NCBI RefSeq assembly: GCF_030144325.1
Contig: NZ_CP126307.1
Location: 2,356,001 to 2,420,000, forward strand
DNA: 64,000 nucleotides
DNA from: Bosea vestrisii
GTDB taxonomy: Bacteria > Pseudomonadota > Alphaproteobacteria > Rhizobiales > Beijerinckiaceae
Direction of reading: 5' to 3'
Shown here piece after piece: positions 50,072-59,298 of this stretch (positions are counted from its first letter, which is position 1; each line of letters begins with the position of its first letter). The translations under genes and the position numbers were made by a program. Below the pieces are notes generated by a model. That model was not told the DNA's origin and searched no databases. It was given only the letters and a program-made list of their open reading frames with translations.

Positions 50072-53000
50072 TCAGTGCTGCGGGGCCGCTGCCGGCACCG
50101 CGGGTGCGCCTTCCCAGCGCGTGTTCGCCGGCAGGTTCTCGCCCTTCATGATCACCGTGAGCAGGCCGACCTGCGCGTAGTCGCCGACATGGGTGTCGTA
50201 GAGCACGGTCGCGCCGGCGCCGACGCAGACGCCCTTGCCGAGATGGACGCGGCCGACCTTCATCACCCGGTCCTCATAGAGATGGGTCTGCAGGGCCGAA
50301 TGGGCGTTGACCGTGCAGAAATCGCCGACCTTGATGCAGTCGAACTCGGTGATATCCGTTGAATCCAGCCAAACGCCCTGGCCGTATTGCGCGCCGAACA
50401 GGCGCAGGAACCAGGGCAGGAACGGCGTCCCGCGCAGATAGTCGAACAGCACCTTGCCGCCGAGGCCCCAGTAGAGCACCGAGACCGCCTCCGTGCGCAT
50501 CGCCCAGAACGACCACATCGGCTTCATCACCGGCTTGTAGACGCCCATCAGCAGCCATTTCATCAGCGCGCAGATCAGCGCCTGGGTGATGGCGATGACG
50601 ACGGCGCAGCCCATGAAGGCGAGGCCTAAGCCCATCCAGTCGCGATCGAATATCTTCTGCTGCAGCACAAGATCGACGGCGATGGTGCCGAAGGTGATGA
50701 ACAGCATCGCCGGGAAGGAGGTGTGCAGCGCCTCGAAGCCGGCGCGCGCCAGCTTCTTGCCGAGCGAGGGCTTGTAGGTCCAGTCGGCACCGAGATCGAC
50801 CTTCTGCCGCGTCGGCAGCTTGATCGGCGGCGAGCCGAACCAGGTGTCGCCGGCGCTCATCAGTTCGTTCGCCGGCGGTTTCGACTTGATGCCGATCAGC
50901 ACCCGGTCGGGGATGACGGCGCCGGGCGGAACGACCGCATCGTTGCCGACGAAGACCTGCTCGCCGGTGCGGGTCATGTCGAGGCGCATATAGCCGCGCC
51001 GCATGTCCTCGTCGCCGAAGATCACCTCGTCGGCGATGAAGTTGCCGGCGCCAATGCCGGTGATGTCATAGCGCCCCGACAGATTGGTCGAGATCTCGGC
51101 GCCGGAGCCAATGCGCGCACCCATCATCCGGTACCAGAAGCGCATGTAGATCGTTGCGAACAGCGACGACAGTGTCTCCAGAGTCACCTCGGTCGCCAGC
51201 GCCACCGTCCATTTGCGGGCGTAGAAGCCGGAATGGATCGAATATGAGCCGGAGGAGACGCGCGGCAGGATCGCCCAGCGCAGCGCCGCGATCAGGAAGA
51301 CGGTGATGGTGATGAGGCCGATCGCCGTCGGCCAGGTCAGGATCGGCAGATACCAGAGATAGCTGATGTCGGACCAGGTCGAGACCCAGTCGTCGATCTT
51401 GTCGAACAGCCAGAAGGCCGGGAAGATCGGCAGAAGGCTGATCGGCGGCAGCGCGATCAACATGACGATGTAGAACAGCGTCATCGCCGTTCGCCGCCGC
51501 CCGCTCGCCTGTGCCTGCTCCGGCAGCGCCTCGAGATCGACCATGCCGGTCTTGCGCGCCGGCGAGCCGTCCCATATCTCGGCCGCGCCGATCTTGGCGC
51601 CCGGCCCGATCGCGGTCAGATCGCCGATCTCGGCATGGTCGCCGACAGTGCAGCCATGGCCAAACACGACCGAGGAGCCGGCATAGACGTCCTTGCCGAT
51701 CGTGATCCGACCGATGATGAAATCGGCGCCGATTGCCTCGGCATTGGCGAAGGTGGTCTTCGAGCCCAGCGTCGTACCGTCGCCGAGCTCGACGAGGTCG
51801 ATCGCGCCAGCCTCATAATCCGAGATGATGACGTCGCGCCCCACCCTGGCGCCGAGCAGGCGCCAGTAGAAGCGCATCACCGGCGTGCCCTGCAACCATT
51901 TGATGTGCACGAGCCCGGCAACGCGCGAGGCGAACCACCAGCGGAAATAGTAGGCGCCCCAGAGCGGGTAGGTTCCGGGCTTGGTCCGGCCGAGCACCAG
52001 CCATTTCAGGCCGATCGAGATGAGCCCGGTGATGATGGTGATCGCGACATAGATGCCGAGCAGCGCGAAGACCTGCGCCATCGCCGACAATTCTTCGCCG
52101 GAGAGCAGCATGTAGCTGACGAAGATGCCGAGCCATTGCGCCGTCGACAGGCTGATAATGATCGGCAGCGCCACAGCCTGCGCCAGCCCGCAGAGGAAGC
52201 GGCGCAGCAGCGGCGGCGGCGTGAAGGAGAGATCCTCCTCGGCCCGCACGCCGCGCGCATCGAGCAGTTCCGCCATCGCCCGCAGAGTGCGCGCGCCATA
52301 GACGTCCTGCAGCGTGATGCCGGCATAGGCCGGCGTCTCGCGCACGATCGAAATGAAGCGCGCCGCCAGCAGCGAATGGCCGCCGAGATCGACGAAGAAG
52401 TCCGCTTCCAGCGGCAGCGCCTGCGCGCCGAGCACGCGCTTGGCCGCGTCGAGCAGGGCGCCCTCGGTCTCGTTGCGCGGCGGCTCCTGCTCACCGGTCG
52501 CGGCCGGCGCCGTCAAGGGCGCCGCCTTCAGCATCTTGCGGTCGACCTTGCCGGAAACCATGCGCGGCAGCGAGCCTATCGGCTCGAAATGCGCCGGGAT
52601 CATGTAGGGCGGCAGCTTCTCGCGCAGCGAGGCGCGCAGCACCGTGCCCTCGATCTGCACGCCGGGCTCGCCGACCAGGAAGGCGACGAGCCGCTCGATG
52701 CCGTCATCGGTCCGCAGCACCACCGCCGCCTGGCCGATGCCGGCCTCGTCCGAAAGCGCCGTTTCGATCTCGCCGAGCTCGACGCGGAAGCCGCGGATCT
52801 TGACCTGGTCGTCGATGCGGCCGTGGAAGACGATGTTGCCGTCGCCATCGAGGCTGACGGCATCGCCGGAGCGGTAGAGGATCGGATCGTCCGAGCCGCC
52901 GAACGGATTGGCGATGAACTTCTCGGCCGTGAGCTCCGGCCGCAGGTGGTAGCCCTTGGCGACGCCCGGGCCGCCGATCAGCAATTCGCCCTGCTGGCCG

Positions 53001-54082
53001 ACGCCGGTCAGCGTCATCGCCTCGTCGACGATATAGGCGGTGTAATTCGGGATCGGCCTGCCGATCGTCACCGTATCGCCCGGCTCGACCGAGGCGGCGG
53101 TCGCGACCACCGTCGCTTCCGTCGGCCCATAGGTGTTGAAGATGCGCCGGCCCGGCTTCGACCATTTCTGCACGATCGCGGGCGGCAGCGCCTCACCGCC
53201 GAGCAGGATCAGCTTCAGCGACGGGATATCGTCCGGCAGGATGCCGAGCAGCGTCGGCACCGTGTCGATTACGGTGACTCCGGCCTCGTTCAGGATCGAC
53301 GGCAGCTTCTCGGCGTCGCCCATCATCTGCGGTGTCGCGACGAACAACGTCGCGCCGACGAGATAAGGCGTCCAGATCTCCTCCATCGACAGGTCGAAGG
53401 CGACCGAGGCGCCCTGGAAGACGACGTCGTCCGGCCCCATGCCGTAGAGCGCGTTCCCCGAGCGCAGGAAATGGCAGATGTTGCGCTGGCTGATGACGAT
53501 CGCCTTGGGCGTGCCGGTCGAGCCCGAAGTGTAGATCAGATAAGCGGGGTGATCTGATGTGAGGCCCGGCGCCCGCGCCGGCAGCGCCTGGCCGTCGCTC
53601 GCTTCGGCAAGTTGCTGCGGGCACCAGACGGTGCGGCCCGTCGCCGCGGCGCGCACTTTCCAGTCGGTCTGCGTCACCAGTCCTTTGGCGCTGGCGTCCT
53701 CCAGGCAGATGGCGATGCGCTCGACCGGCGCCTCGGCATCGAAGGGCAGCCAGGCTGCGCCAGACAGCGTGATCGCGATCTGTGCCACGAGCAGGTCGAT
53801 GCCGCGTGGCATCCACAGGCCGACCATGTCGCCCGGGCCGACGCCAGCAAGCGCAAGGCCGCGAGCCTGCGCCTGCGCCTCTGCCCAGACTTGCGCATAG
53901 CTAAGCCGGCGTTCGCCGGAGATCATCGCGATGTGATCGGGACGCGCCGACACGCTCGCCGCGAAAATCTCGGCGAGCACCTCGTCGCGCAGCAGCTCTG
54001 GCCGCTTCTCGCCCGCCAGCATCGCAAGCGCCGTCGCGCCTGGACCGGCGGTACCCGCCGACACTGTAGTGATGTCGTTCAT
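50072..54082 (-). CDS. Pls/PosA-type non-ribosomal peptide synthetase (A-T-six TM-three beta-helix domains)
   Basis: A 1336-residue membrane synthetase started at the ATG at 54082. Adenylation domain, residues 30-525: YTSGSTGTPK (184-193), FDLSMEEIW (229-237), NTYGPTEATV (316-325), YRSGDAV (403-409), GRIDDQVKIRGFRVELGE (421-438), catalytic K512. Carrier domain, 540-610, with phosphopantetheine site S570 in DLGGHS. Three blocks follow, each a pair of membrane helices (about 632-697, 866-940, 1121-1180) plus a hexapeptide-repeat beta-helix (about 745-845, 990-1090, 1230-1325). This layout is that of epsilon-poly-lysine synthetase (Pls) and the NRPS terminal domain TIGR02353. There is no condensation domain. 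By hand alignment the pocket residues include E234 and D273, which favours a basic amino acid. Product unknown. Confidence 0.92.
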   Translation of the reverse strand: MNDITTVSAGTAGPGATALAMLAGEKRPELLRDEVLAEIFAASVSARPDHIAMISGERRLSYAQVWAEAQAQARGLALAGVGPGDMVGLWMPRGIDLLVAQIAITLSGAAWLPFDAEAPVERIAICLEDASAKGLVTQTDWKVRAAATGRTVWCPQQLAEASDGQALPARAPGLTSDHPAYLIYTSGSTGTPKAIVISQRNICHFLRSGNALYGMGPDDVVFQGASVAFDLSMEEIWTPYLVGATLFVATPQMMGDAEKLPSILNEAGVTVIDTVPTLLGILPDDIPSLKLILLGGEALPPAIVQKWSKPGRRIFNTYGPTEATVVATAASVEPGDTVTIGRPIPNYTAYIVDEAMTLTGVGQQGELLIGGPGVAKGYHLRPELTAEKFIANPFGGSDDPILYRSGDAVSLDGDGNIVFHGRIDDQVKIRGFRVELGEIETALSDEAGIGQAAVVLRTDDGIERLVAFLVGEPGVQIEGTVLRASLREKLPPYMIPAHFEPIGSLPRMVSGKVDRKMLKAAPLTAPAATGEQEPPRNETEGALLDAAKRVLGAQALPLEADFFVDLGGHSLLAARFISIVRETPAYAGITLQDVYGARTLRAMAELLDARGVRAEEDLSFTPPPLLRRFLCGLAQAVALPIIISLSTAQWLGIFVSYMLLSGEELSAMAQVFALLGIYVAITIITGLISIGLKWLVLGRTKPGTYPLWGAYYFRWWFASRVAGLVHIKWLQGTPVMRFYWRLLGARVGRDVIISDYEAGAIDLVELGDGTTLGSKTTFANAEAIGADFIIGRITIGKDVYAGSSVVFGHGCTVGDHAEIGDLTAIGPGAKIGAAEIWDGSPARKTGMVDLEALPEQAQASGRRRTAMTLFYIVMLIALPPISLLPIFPAFWLFDKIDDWVSTWSDISYLWYLPILTWPTAIGLITITVFLIAALRWAILPRVSSGSYSIHSGFYARKWTVALATEVTLETLSSLFATIYMRFWYRMMGARIGSGAEISTNLSGRYDITGIGAGNFIADEVIFGDEDMRRGYMRLDMTRTGEQVFVGNDAVVPPGAVIPDRVLIGIKSKPPANELMSAGDTWFGSPPIKLPTRQKVDLGADWTYKPSLGKKLARAGFEALHTSFPAMLFITFGTIAVDLVLQQKIFDRDWMGLGLAFMGCAVVIAITQALICALMKWLLMGVYKPVMKPMWSFWAMRTEAVSVLYWGLGGKVLFDYLRGTPFLPWFLRLFGAQYGQGVWLDSTDITEFDCIKVGDFCTVNAHSALQTHLYEDRVMKVGRVHLGKGVCVGAGATVLYDTHVGDYAQVGLLTVIMKGENLPANTRWEGAPAVPAAAPQH

Positions 54083-54304
54083 CCTGCCCCGCCGCAGGTC
54101 CTGGCGATTGCGCCCGGACTGCACTTCATGCCGGCCGGCCGTCTCCCCGTGACGACGCGCCCGCCTGTCTTCCGGCCGGACGCTCGCAGCCGCGCGAGCA
54201 CTCACCAGCCGACTGTACCATCGAAGATGTGGCTGAACCTCGCCTGAACGGCAAGCGAGAAGACGGGATGCGGTTAAGCGCCGGCGTGCTTTTGCGCCCG
54301 ACTG

Positions 54305-54901
54305 TCACATCCACGTCGCCTTGTCGCCCTCGACCACCAGGATCTTGCCCTGCCAGATCTCGACGCGCGCCGCATCCGCTGTACCGACCGCTCCGACCAG
54401 CGCCAGCACAGCCCGCGCCACACCACCATGGCTGACCATCACCGTATCGGGCGCAAGCCCTTCGAGCACGGGCCGAATCCGCTCGGCCAGCATCCGGTAG
54501 CTCTCGCCGCCCGGCGGCACGAAACCCCATTTGTCGCGCTCGCGCGCCTGGGCGAGCTCGCGCTCGCTCTTGCGGACCTCGCGCCAGGTGAAGCCTTCCC
54601 AGTCACCGAAGGTCAGTTCGCGCAGGCGCTCGTCGAGGCGGAACTCCTCCGGCGGCAGCTCGAGCTCGCGGCGCAGGATCCTCATCGTCTCCCGCGCCCG
54701 CTCCATCGGCGAGCAGAGATAGTCCACCGTCGCGTAGTCCGGCGTCAGCTCTTTCAGCCGCCGAGCCGCCTCCTCGGCCTGCATGCGGCCGAGCGCGTTG
54801 AGCGGGATGTCCTTCCCGCCCTGCAACCGGCCCTCGCGATTCCAGTCGGTTTCGCCGTGGCGGACGAGGAAGAGGCGGCCGGGAATCGTCAAGGCGGTCA
54901 T
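54305..54901 (-). CDS. Histidine phosphatase family protein
   Basis: A 198-residue phosphoglycerate-mutase-like phosphatase. The start at 54901 follows GAGGCGGGAC. The phospho-histidine motif is FLVRHGETDWN (residues 10-20), with SPMERARETM, the catalytic acid region ELTFGDWEGFTW and the second histidine in VMVSHGGVARA. It is probably a general phosphomonoesterase (GpmB/PhoE-like) rather than a glycolytic mutase. It lies about 220 bases upstream of the synthetase start on the same strand and divergent from folP. Confidence 0.92.
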   Translation of the reverse strand: MTALTIPGRLFLVRHGETDWNREGRLQGGKDIPLNALGRMQAEEAARRLKELTPDYATVDYLCSPMERARETMRILRRELELPPEEFRLDERLRELTFGDWEGFTWREVRKSERELAQARERDKWGFVPPGGESYRMLAERIRPVLEGLAPDTVMVSHGGVARAVLALVGAVGTADAARVEIWQGKILVVEGDKATWM

Positions 54902-55036
54902 GTCCCGCCTCATGCACGCTGGCGGCACCGACGTCAAAGCGACGAAAGCGCCGCAGGAGTTGCCTTGTGAGCTTTGTGGTGGCCGCGCGCCGACGCCCTG
55001 TGTAAGAGGCAGGCTCTCGCATCGCTCGATCGCCGC

Positions 55037-55870
55037 ATGAACGCCACGCTGACATTGCCCGATGGCCGCAGGCTCAGCCTCGGCGCCAGGCCCCTGCTGA
55101 TGGGCGTGGTCAACGTCACCCCGGATTCCTTTTCCGATGGCGGCCTCTTCGCCGACCCGGCGGTCGCGGTCGCGCACGGGCTGGAACTGGCGCAGCAGGG
55201 CGCCGACATCGTTGATATCGGCGGCGAGTCGACGAGGCCGGACCACATCCGCCTCGATGCGGACAGCGAGCTCGCCCGGGTCCTGCCGGTGATCACTGGC
55301 ATCGCCGCCCAAAGCGATGTTCCGATCTCGATCGACACCTACAAGGCCGAGGTCGCCGACGCGGCGCTGAAGGCCGGCGCCTCCATCGTCAACGATGTCT
55401 GGGGTGCGCAGCGCGATCCCTCCATCGCCGGCATCGCGGCCCGCCATGGCGCGCCGATCATCCTGATGCACAACCGCGAAGAGGTCGATCCGGGGCTCGA
55501 CATCCTCGCCGAGGTCATGCGCTTCCTCGAACGCTCGATCGCGATCGCGGTTGAAGCCGGTGTGCCGCGCAGCCAGATCGTCGTCGATCCCGGCATCGGC
55601 CGCTTCGGCAAGACCGCCGAGCAATCGCTGCTGCTGATGAAGGAGCTCGGCCGGCTCGCCGAGCTCGGCTGCCCGGTCCTGCTCGGCGCCTCGCGCAAAT
55701 CGGTGCTCGGCCATGTCGTCGGCAAGGCGGTTCCGGCCGAGCGCGTCGCCGCCAGCATCGCCGCGCATCTCTATGGCGTCACCCAAGGCGCCGCCATCAT
55801 CCGCGCCCATGACGTCGACGAGCATGTCGACGCGCTGAAAATCTGGGCAGCGATCGGAGAAGCACGATGA
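55037..55870 (+). CDS. folP: Dihydropteroate synthase
   Basis: A 277-residue FolP joining p-aminobenzoate to hydroxymethyl-dihydropterin diphosphate. The ATG at 55037 (MNATLTLPDG) is preferred; the frame is open upstream. Conserved segments: MGVVNVTPDSFSDGG, VDIGGESTRP, VSIDTYKAEVA-like strand (SIDTYKAEVADAAL), ILMHNRE, VDPGIGRFGKT and LGASRKSVLG. It overlaps folB by ATGA and heads a folP-folB-folK operon. Confidence 0.97.
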   Translation: MNATLTLPDGRRLSLGARPLLMGVVNVTPDSFSDGGLFADPAVAVAHGLELAQQGADIVDIGGESTRPDHIRLDADSELARVLPVITGIAAQSDVPISIDTYKAEVADAALKAGASIVNDVWGAQRDPSIAGIAARHGAPIILMHNREEVDPGLDILAEVMRFLERSIAIAVEAGVPRSQIVVDPGIGRFGKTAEQSLLLMKELGRLAELGCPVLLGASRKSVLGHVVGKAVPAERVAASIAAHLYGVTQGAAIIRAHDVDEHVDALKIWAAIGEAR

Positions 55871-56241
55871 GCGCGACGGGGCAGATCTTCATCGAGGCGC
55901 TCGACCTCTACGCCTATCACGGGCATTTCGCCGAAGAGGGCCGGCTCGGCCAGCGCTTCTCGATGGACCTCGTCCTCGACTGCGACCTGCGCGCTTCCTC
56001 GCTCAGCGACAGCCTCGCCGACACCGTCGACTATGGCGAGGTCGTCGGCCTGGTCACACGGACCTTCTCCGGCAAGCGCTTCAAGCTGCTGGAAGCGGCC
56101 GCGCGGGCGCTGGCCGAGGCGATCCTGGCGGAATATCCGGCGGTGACCAAGGTCGCGGTCACTTTGCGAAAGCCCGCTCCGCCGATTCCAGGCCGGATGG
56201 AATCGGTCGGCATCAAGCTGGATTTCACGCGTGAGCGTTGA
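55867..56241 (+). CDS. folB: Dihydroneopterin aldolase
   Basis: A 124-residue FolB. IFIEALDLYAYHGHFAEEGRLGQRF contains the tunnelling-fold active-site start with Tyr, His and the E-E stretch, and VDYGEVVGLV follows. LLEAAARALAEAIL holds the catalytic Glu, and VTLRKPAPPIPG the lysine strand. It releases glycolaldehyde from dihydroneopterin. Overlaps folP upstream and folK downstream. Confidence 0.95.
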   Translation: MSATGQIFIEALDLYAYHGHFAEEGRLGQRFSMDLVLDCDLRASSLSDSLADTVDYGEVVGLVTRTFSGKRFKLLEAAARALAEAILAEYPAVTKVAVTLRKPAPPIPGRMESVGIKLDFTRER

Positions 56242-56755
56242 GGCGACGCTCGGCCTCGGCGGCAATCTCGGCGATCCGGTCGCGGCCTTCGCGGCAGCAT
56301 TGGCGCGGCTGCGCGCTCACGCCGCCGTGGAGCTGAAGGCCGCCTCCTCGGTCTGGCGCACGGCGCCCTGGGGCAAGCTCGACCAACCCGAATTCCGCAA
56401 CATGGCGGTGCTGATCGAGACCTCTGTGTCAGCCGACGACCTGCTCGCGCTCTGCCTGTCGATCGAGCGCGAGAGCGGCCGCGAGCGGCGCGAGCGCTGG
56501 GGGCCGCGCACACTCGACATCGACATCCTGACTTATGGCGGGCAGACGATCGAGCGGCCCGGCCTTCAGGTTCCGCATCCACGCATCGCCGAGCGCGCCT
56601 TCGTGCTGGCTCCGCTCGCGGAGATTGCACCGACGATCACGATCGGGGCGCGCAGCATAGCGGCGCTCCTGGCGGCGATCGCGAGCCAGGACGTCAGCCG
56701 TGACGCTGATGGAAGCCAGCGCCTGAAGGATATGCTGGCAGCTCGGCCGGGCTGA
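56231..56755 (+). CDS. folK: Hydroxymethyl-dihydropterin pyrophosphokinase
   Basis: A 174-residue HPPK. The GTG start lies 11 bases inside the end of folB. The motifs are GLGGNLGDPVAAF, TAPWGKLDQPEFRNMAV, and ERWGPRTLDIDILTYGGQTI with the ATP/Mg-binding aspartates, followed by VPHPRIAERAFVLAPLAEIAP. It diphosphorylates the pterin for FolP. The stop is three bases from the convergent fabI stop, leaving no room for a separate terminator. Confidence 0.96.
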   Translation: MSVEATLGLGGNLGDPVAAFAAALARLRAHAAVELKAASSVWRTAPWGKLDQPEFRNMAVLIETSVSADDLLALCLSIERESGRERRERWGPRTLDIDILTYGGQTIERPGLQVPHPRIAERAFVLAPLAEIAPTITIGARSIAALLAAIASQDVSRDADGSQRLKDMLAARPG

Positions 56756-56758
56756 GAC

Positions 56759-57598
56759 TCACTCGCCCTTGTCGAGCGAGATGTCCGGCGCGGTCGGCAC
56801 CTTCATGCCGACGACATGATAGCCGGCATCGACATGCATGATCTCGCCGGTGATGCCGCGCGACATGTCGGAGACCAGGAAGACCGCGGTCTCGCCGACT
56901 TCCTCGATGGTCACGGTGCGGCGCAGCGGCGAGTTGTACTCGTTCCAGCGCAGGATATAGCGGAAGTCTCCGATACCCGAGGCGGCCAGCGTCTTGATCG
57001 GCCCGGCCGAGATCGCGTTGACCCTGATCTTCGAGGGGCCGAGGTCGGCGGCGAGATACTGCACGCTCGATTCCAGCGCCGCCTTGGCGACGCCCATGAC
57101 GTTGTAATGCGGCATCCATTTCTCGGCGCCGTAATAGGTCAGCGTCAGCAGCGAGCCGCCATCCGGCATCAGCTTCTCGGCGCGCTGGGTGATCGCCGTG
57201 AAGGAATAGCAGGAGATCAGCAGCGACTTGGAGAAATTCGCCTCGGTCGTATCGACATAGCGGCCGGTGAGCTCGTCCTTGTCGGAGAAGGCGATGCAGT
57301 GGACGACGAAGTCGAGCTTGCCCCAGAGCGTCTCGATCTCGGCGAAGACCGCATCGATCGTAGCGGGGTCAGTGACGTCGCAATGGCCGACGACGTGGCC
57401 GCCGAGCTGTTTCGCCAGCGGCTCGACCCGCTTCTTCAGCGCATCGCCCTGATAGGTAAAGGCCAGTTCGGCGCCGGCATCCGCGGCCGCCTTGGCAATG
57501 CCCCAGGCGATCGAGCGGTTGTTGGCGACACCCATGACGAGACCGCGCTTACCCCGGAGCAGATTGGCGGTCGGGGCGGCGCTGCTGGATTCAGGCAT
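56759..57598 (-). CDS. fabI: Enoyl-ACP reductase (NADH)
   Basis: A 279-residue FabI, last step of fatty-acid elongation. VMGVANNRSIAWGIA is the atypical SDR cofactor turn of FabI. Active-site residues are Y155 and Y165 in the YYGAEK/YNVMGVAK block and K172. SAGPIKTLAASGIGDF is the substrate loop. It is the target type of triclosan. It is leftward with a DnaJ-like gene upstream. Confidence 0.96.
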   Translation of the reverse strand: MPESSSAAPTANLLRGKRGLVMGVANNRSIAWGIAKAAADAGAELAFTYQGDALKKRVEPLAKQLGGHVVGHCDVTDPATIDAVFAEIETLWGKLDFVVHCIAFSDKDELTGRYVDTTEANFSKSLLISCYSFTAITQRAEKLMPDGGSLLTLTYYGAEKWMPHYNVMGVAKAALESSVQYLAADLGPSKIRVNAISAGPIKTLAASGIGDFRYILRWNEYNSPLRRTVTIEEVGETAVFLVSDMSRGITGEIMHVDAGYHVVGMKVPTAPDISLDKGE

Positions 57599-57704
57599 CT
57601 GGGACCTTCGAACTGGACGAACCGGCGAGTAGAACGGGTCGTCTCATAACCGAGGCCGTCGAAGGGTGGAAGCGTCCTTTGCCGAATTCCTGTTCAGCCG
57701 GTCT

Positions 57705-58625
57705 CTAGCCGGCCCGTGCTTTCATCAGCGCGGTCAGCTCGGTGTCTTCGGCCGGCATCTCGATGTCGATCGAAACGAACAGGTCCCCGCGCTCGCCCTT
57801 CTTCTCGCCCGGCAGTCCCTTGCCGCGCAGGCGGAACTGGCGCGCCGTGCCGGTCAGCGGCGGCACATTCATCTCGACGGCGCCTCCCAGCGTCGGCACA
57901 TGGATCGGCCCGCCGAGCACCGCCGTCGCCAGCGGTACCGCGACGCGCGCGCGCAGGTTGTTGCCGTCGACGGTGAAGCGCGGATCGGGCCGGACCTTGA
58001 TCGTCATCAGCACGTCGCCGGTCTCGCCGGTGAGCGGATGCGTCTGGCCGAGACCGCGCAGGCGCATGATCTTGCCGTCGGCGACGCCTTCGGGGATCGT
58101 CACCTCGACTTCGCGCCCGCCCGGCAGCTTGACCCGGCGCATCGCGCCATTGACCGCTTCGGCCAGGTTGACCTCGAGCGTGAAGCTCTGCTCCGGCGGC
58201 TTTTGCGGCTGGCTCGCCCGGCCACGTCCGCCGCGCCTGGCAGCGTCGCCGAAAAGCGAACCGAAGATATCGGCGGGGTCGAAGCCCGGATCGGCACCAC
58301 CACGGCCGAATGGCCCCCCGCCGCCGCTGGAATGGAACTCGAAACCGCCCTGATGCGCGCCGCCTCGGCCGGCACCCATGCCCTCGAAGCCGGTGAAGCG
58401 CGGCTTGCCCTCGGCGTCGATCTCGCCGCGATCGAACTGCTTGCGTTTGTCGGGATCGCCGAGGACCTCGTAGGCGGTGTTCAGCTCCGAGAAGCGCTCC
58501 TGCGCCTTCGGGTCGCTCTGATTGCGGTCGGGGTGCAGATCCTTGGCGCGGCGGCGATAAGCCTTCTTGATCTCGGCTTCATCGGCCGATTTCGCCACGC
58601 CCAGAACCTGATACGGATCACGCAT
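57705..58625 (-). CDS. DnaJ C-terminal domain co-chaperone, CbpA-like
   Basis: A 306-residue type II J protein. The J domain is residues 1-70 with HPD at 31-33. A Gly/Phe-rich linker follows (about 75-130, including SGGGGPFGRGGADPGF). Two C-terminal substrate-binding barrels then cover about 140-300 (TLEVNLAEAVNGAMRRVKLPGG, GDVLMTIKVRPDPRFTVDGNNL). No zinc-finger cysteines are present, distinguishing it from DnaJ. It stimulates DnaK and binds unfolded protein or curved DNA. Confidence 0.93.
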   Translation of the reverse strand: MRDPYQVLGVAKSADEAEIKKAYRRRAKDLHPDRNQSDPKAQERFSELNTAYEVLGDPDKRKQFDRGEIDAEGKPRFTGFEGMGAGRGGAHQGGFEFHSSGGGGPFGRGGADPGFDPADIFGSLFGDAARRGGRGRASQPQKPPEQSFTLEVNLAEAVNGAMRRVKLPGGREVEVTIPEGVADGKIMRLRGLGQTHPLTGETGDVLMTIKVRPDPRFTVDGNNLRARVAVPLATAVLGGPIHVPTLGGAVEMNVPPLTGTARQFRLRGKGLPGEKKGERGDLFVSIDIEMPAEDTELTALMKARAG

Positions 58626-58708
58626 TCAAAAACACCCTGGAGGATTCGTGTTCCGACCTACCGGAACCGCCTCCTACATGGGAAGACTGTGGCGTCTTGG
58701 CAACAGGC

Positions 58709-59248
58709 TCAGGCCGTGCCTTTCCAGGTCTTGGCATCCTTGACCGCCCATTCGCCGCCTGACGGCCGGCAGGCGGTGCCCTGCAGCTTCACCGGGCCGG
58801 TCTGCAGGCTCATCGAAGCCAGGAAGGCGCGGCAGATCTCGTCCGATCTCAGGAACGGTCCGCCAACGGGGGTGAACATTCCCTTCATGCCGCTTTGAGC
58901 ATTATCCCAGGAGACCGGCGCGCCATTGCCCTGCGGATCGAGCGCCATCGCCAGCGCGCCCTCGGCCCGGCGCCAATCCTCGGGGCCGAGGTCAGGCGCG
59001 AGCGCAGCAAGCAGGCTCTTGCCCTCGCTGGGGCTGGCCGGGAGCACGGAGGCCGTCGTCATCGCGACCTCGTCCTCAGCCTTGCTCGACAGGCCCATGA
59101 TCGGGAAGGAGATCGAACAGCCCGACGCTGCGAGCCCGACCAGCAGCGCACCGGCGAGCGATACCGCGCGCGCAAGGGGTCTGCGCTCACACGGCCTCTG
59201 GCTCCCTCGCCCGCACGCTCTATATATGTCTCGCAACTCAAATCGCAT
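58709..59248 (-). CDS. RT0821/Lpp0805-like surface lipoprotein
   Basis: A 179-residue envelope protein. ARAVSLAGALLVGLAASGC (about residues 26-44) is a lipoprotein-type signal with lipobox AASGC, preceded by an unusually long basic N-terminus; a later start may be used. The mature part has WRRAEGALAMALDPQGNGAPVSWDN and a C-terminal LQGTACRPSGGEWAV, typical of the COG4520/RT0821 family of alphaproteobacterial surface-antigen-like proteins. Divergent from pdxH. Confidence 0.8.
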   Translation of the reverse strand: MRFELRDIYRACGRGSQRPCERRPLARAVSLAGALLVGLAASGCSISFPIMGLSSKAEDEVAMTTASVLPASPSEGKSLLAALAPDLGPEDWRRAEGALAMALDPQGNGAPVSWDNAQSGMKGMFTPVGGPFLRSDEICRAFLASMSLQTGPVKLQGTACRPSGGEWAVKDAKTWKGTA

Positions 59249-59298
59249 TACGGATCGCGCTCGCCCAACGCTTCCTGAACCTATCGAGGACTAAGCAC

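Noticed and set aside
51635..53557. A 640-codon plus-strand frame inside the synthetase gene
   Set aside because: Antisense shadow of the adenylation and carrier domains. No ribosome site and no recognisable domain.
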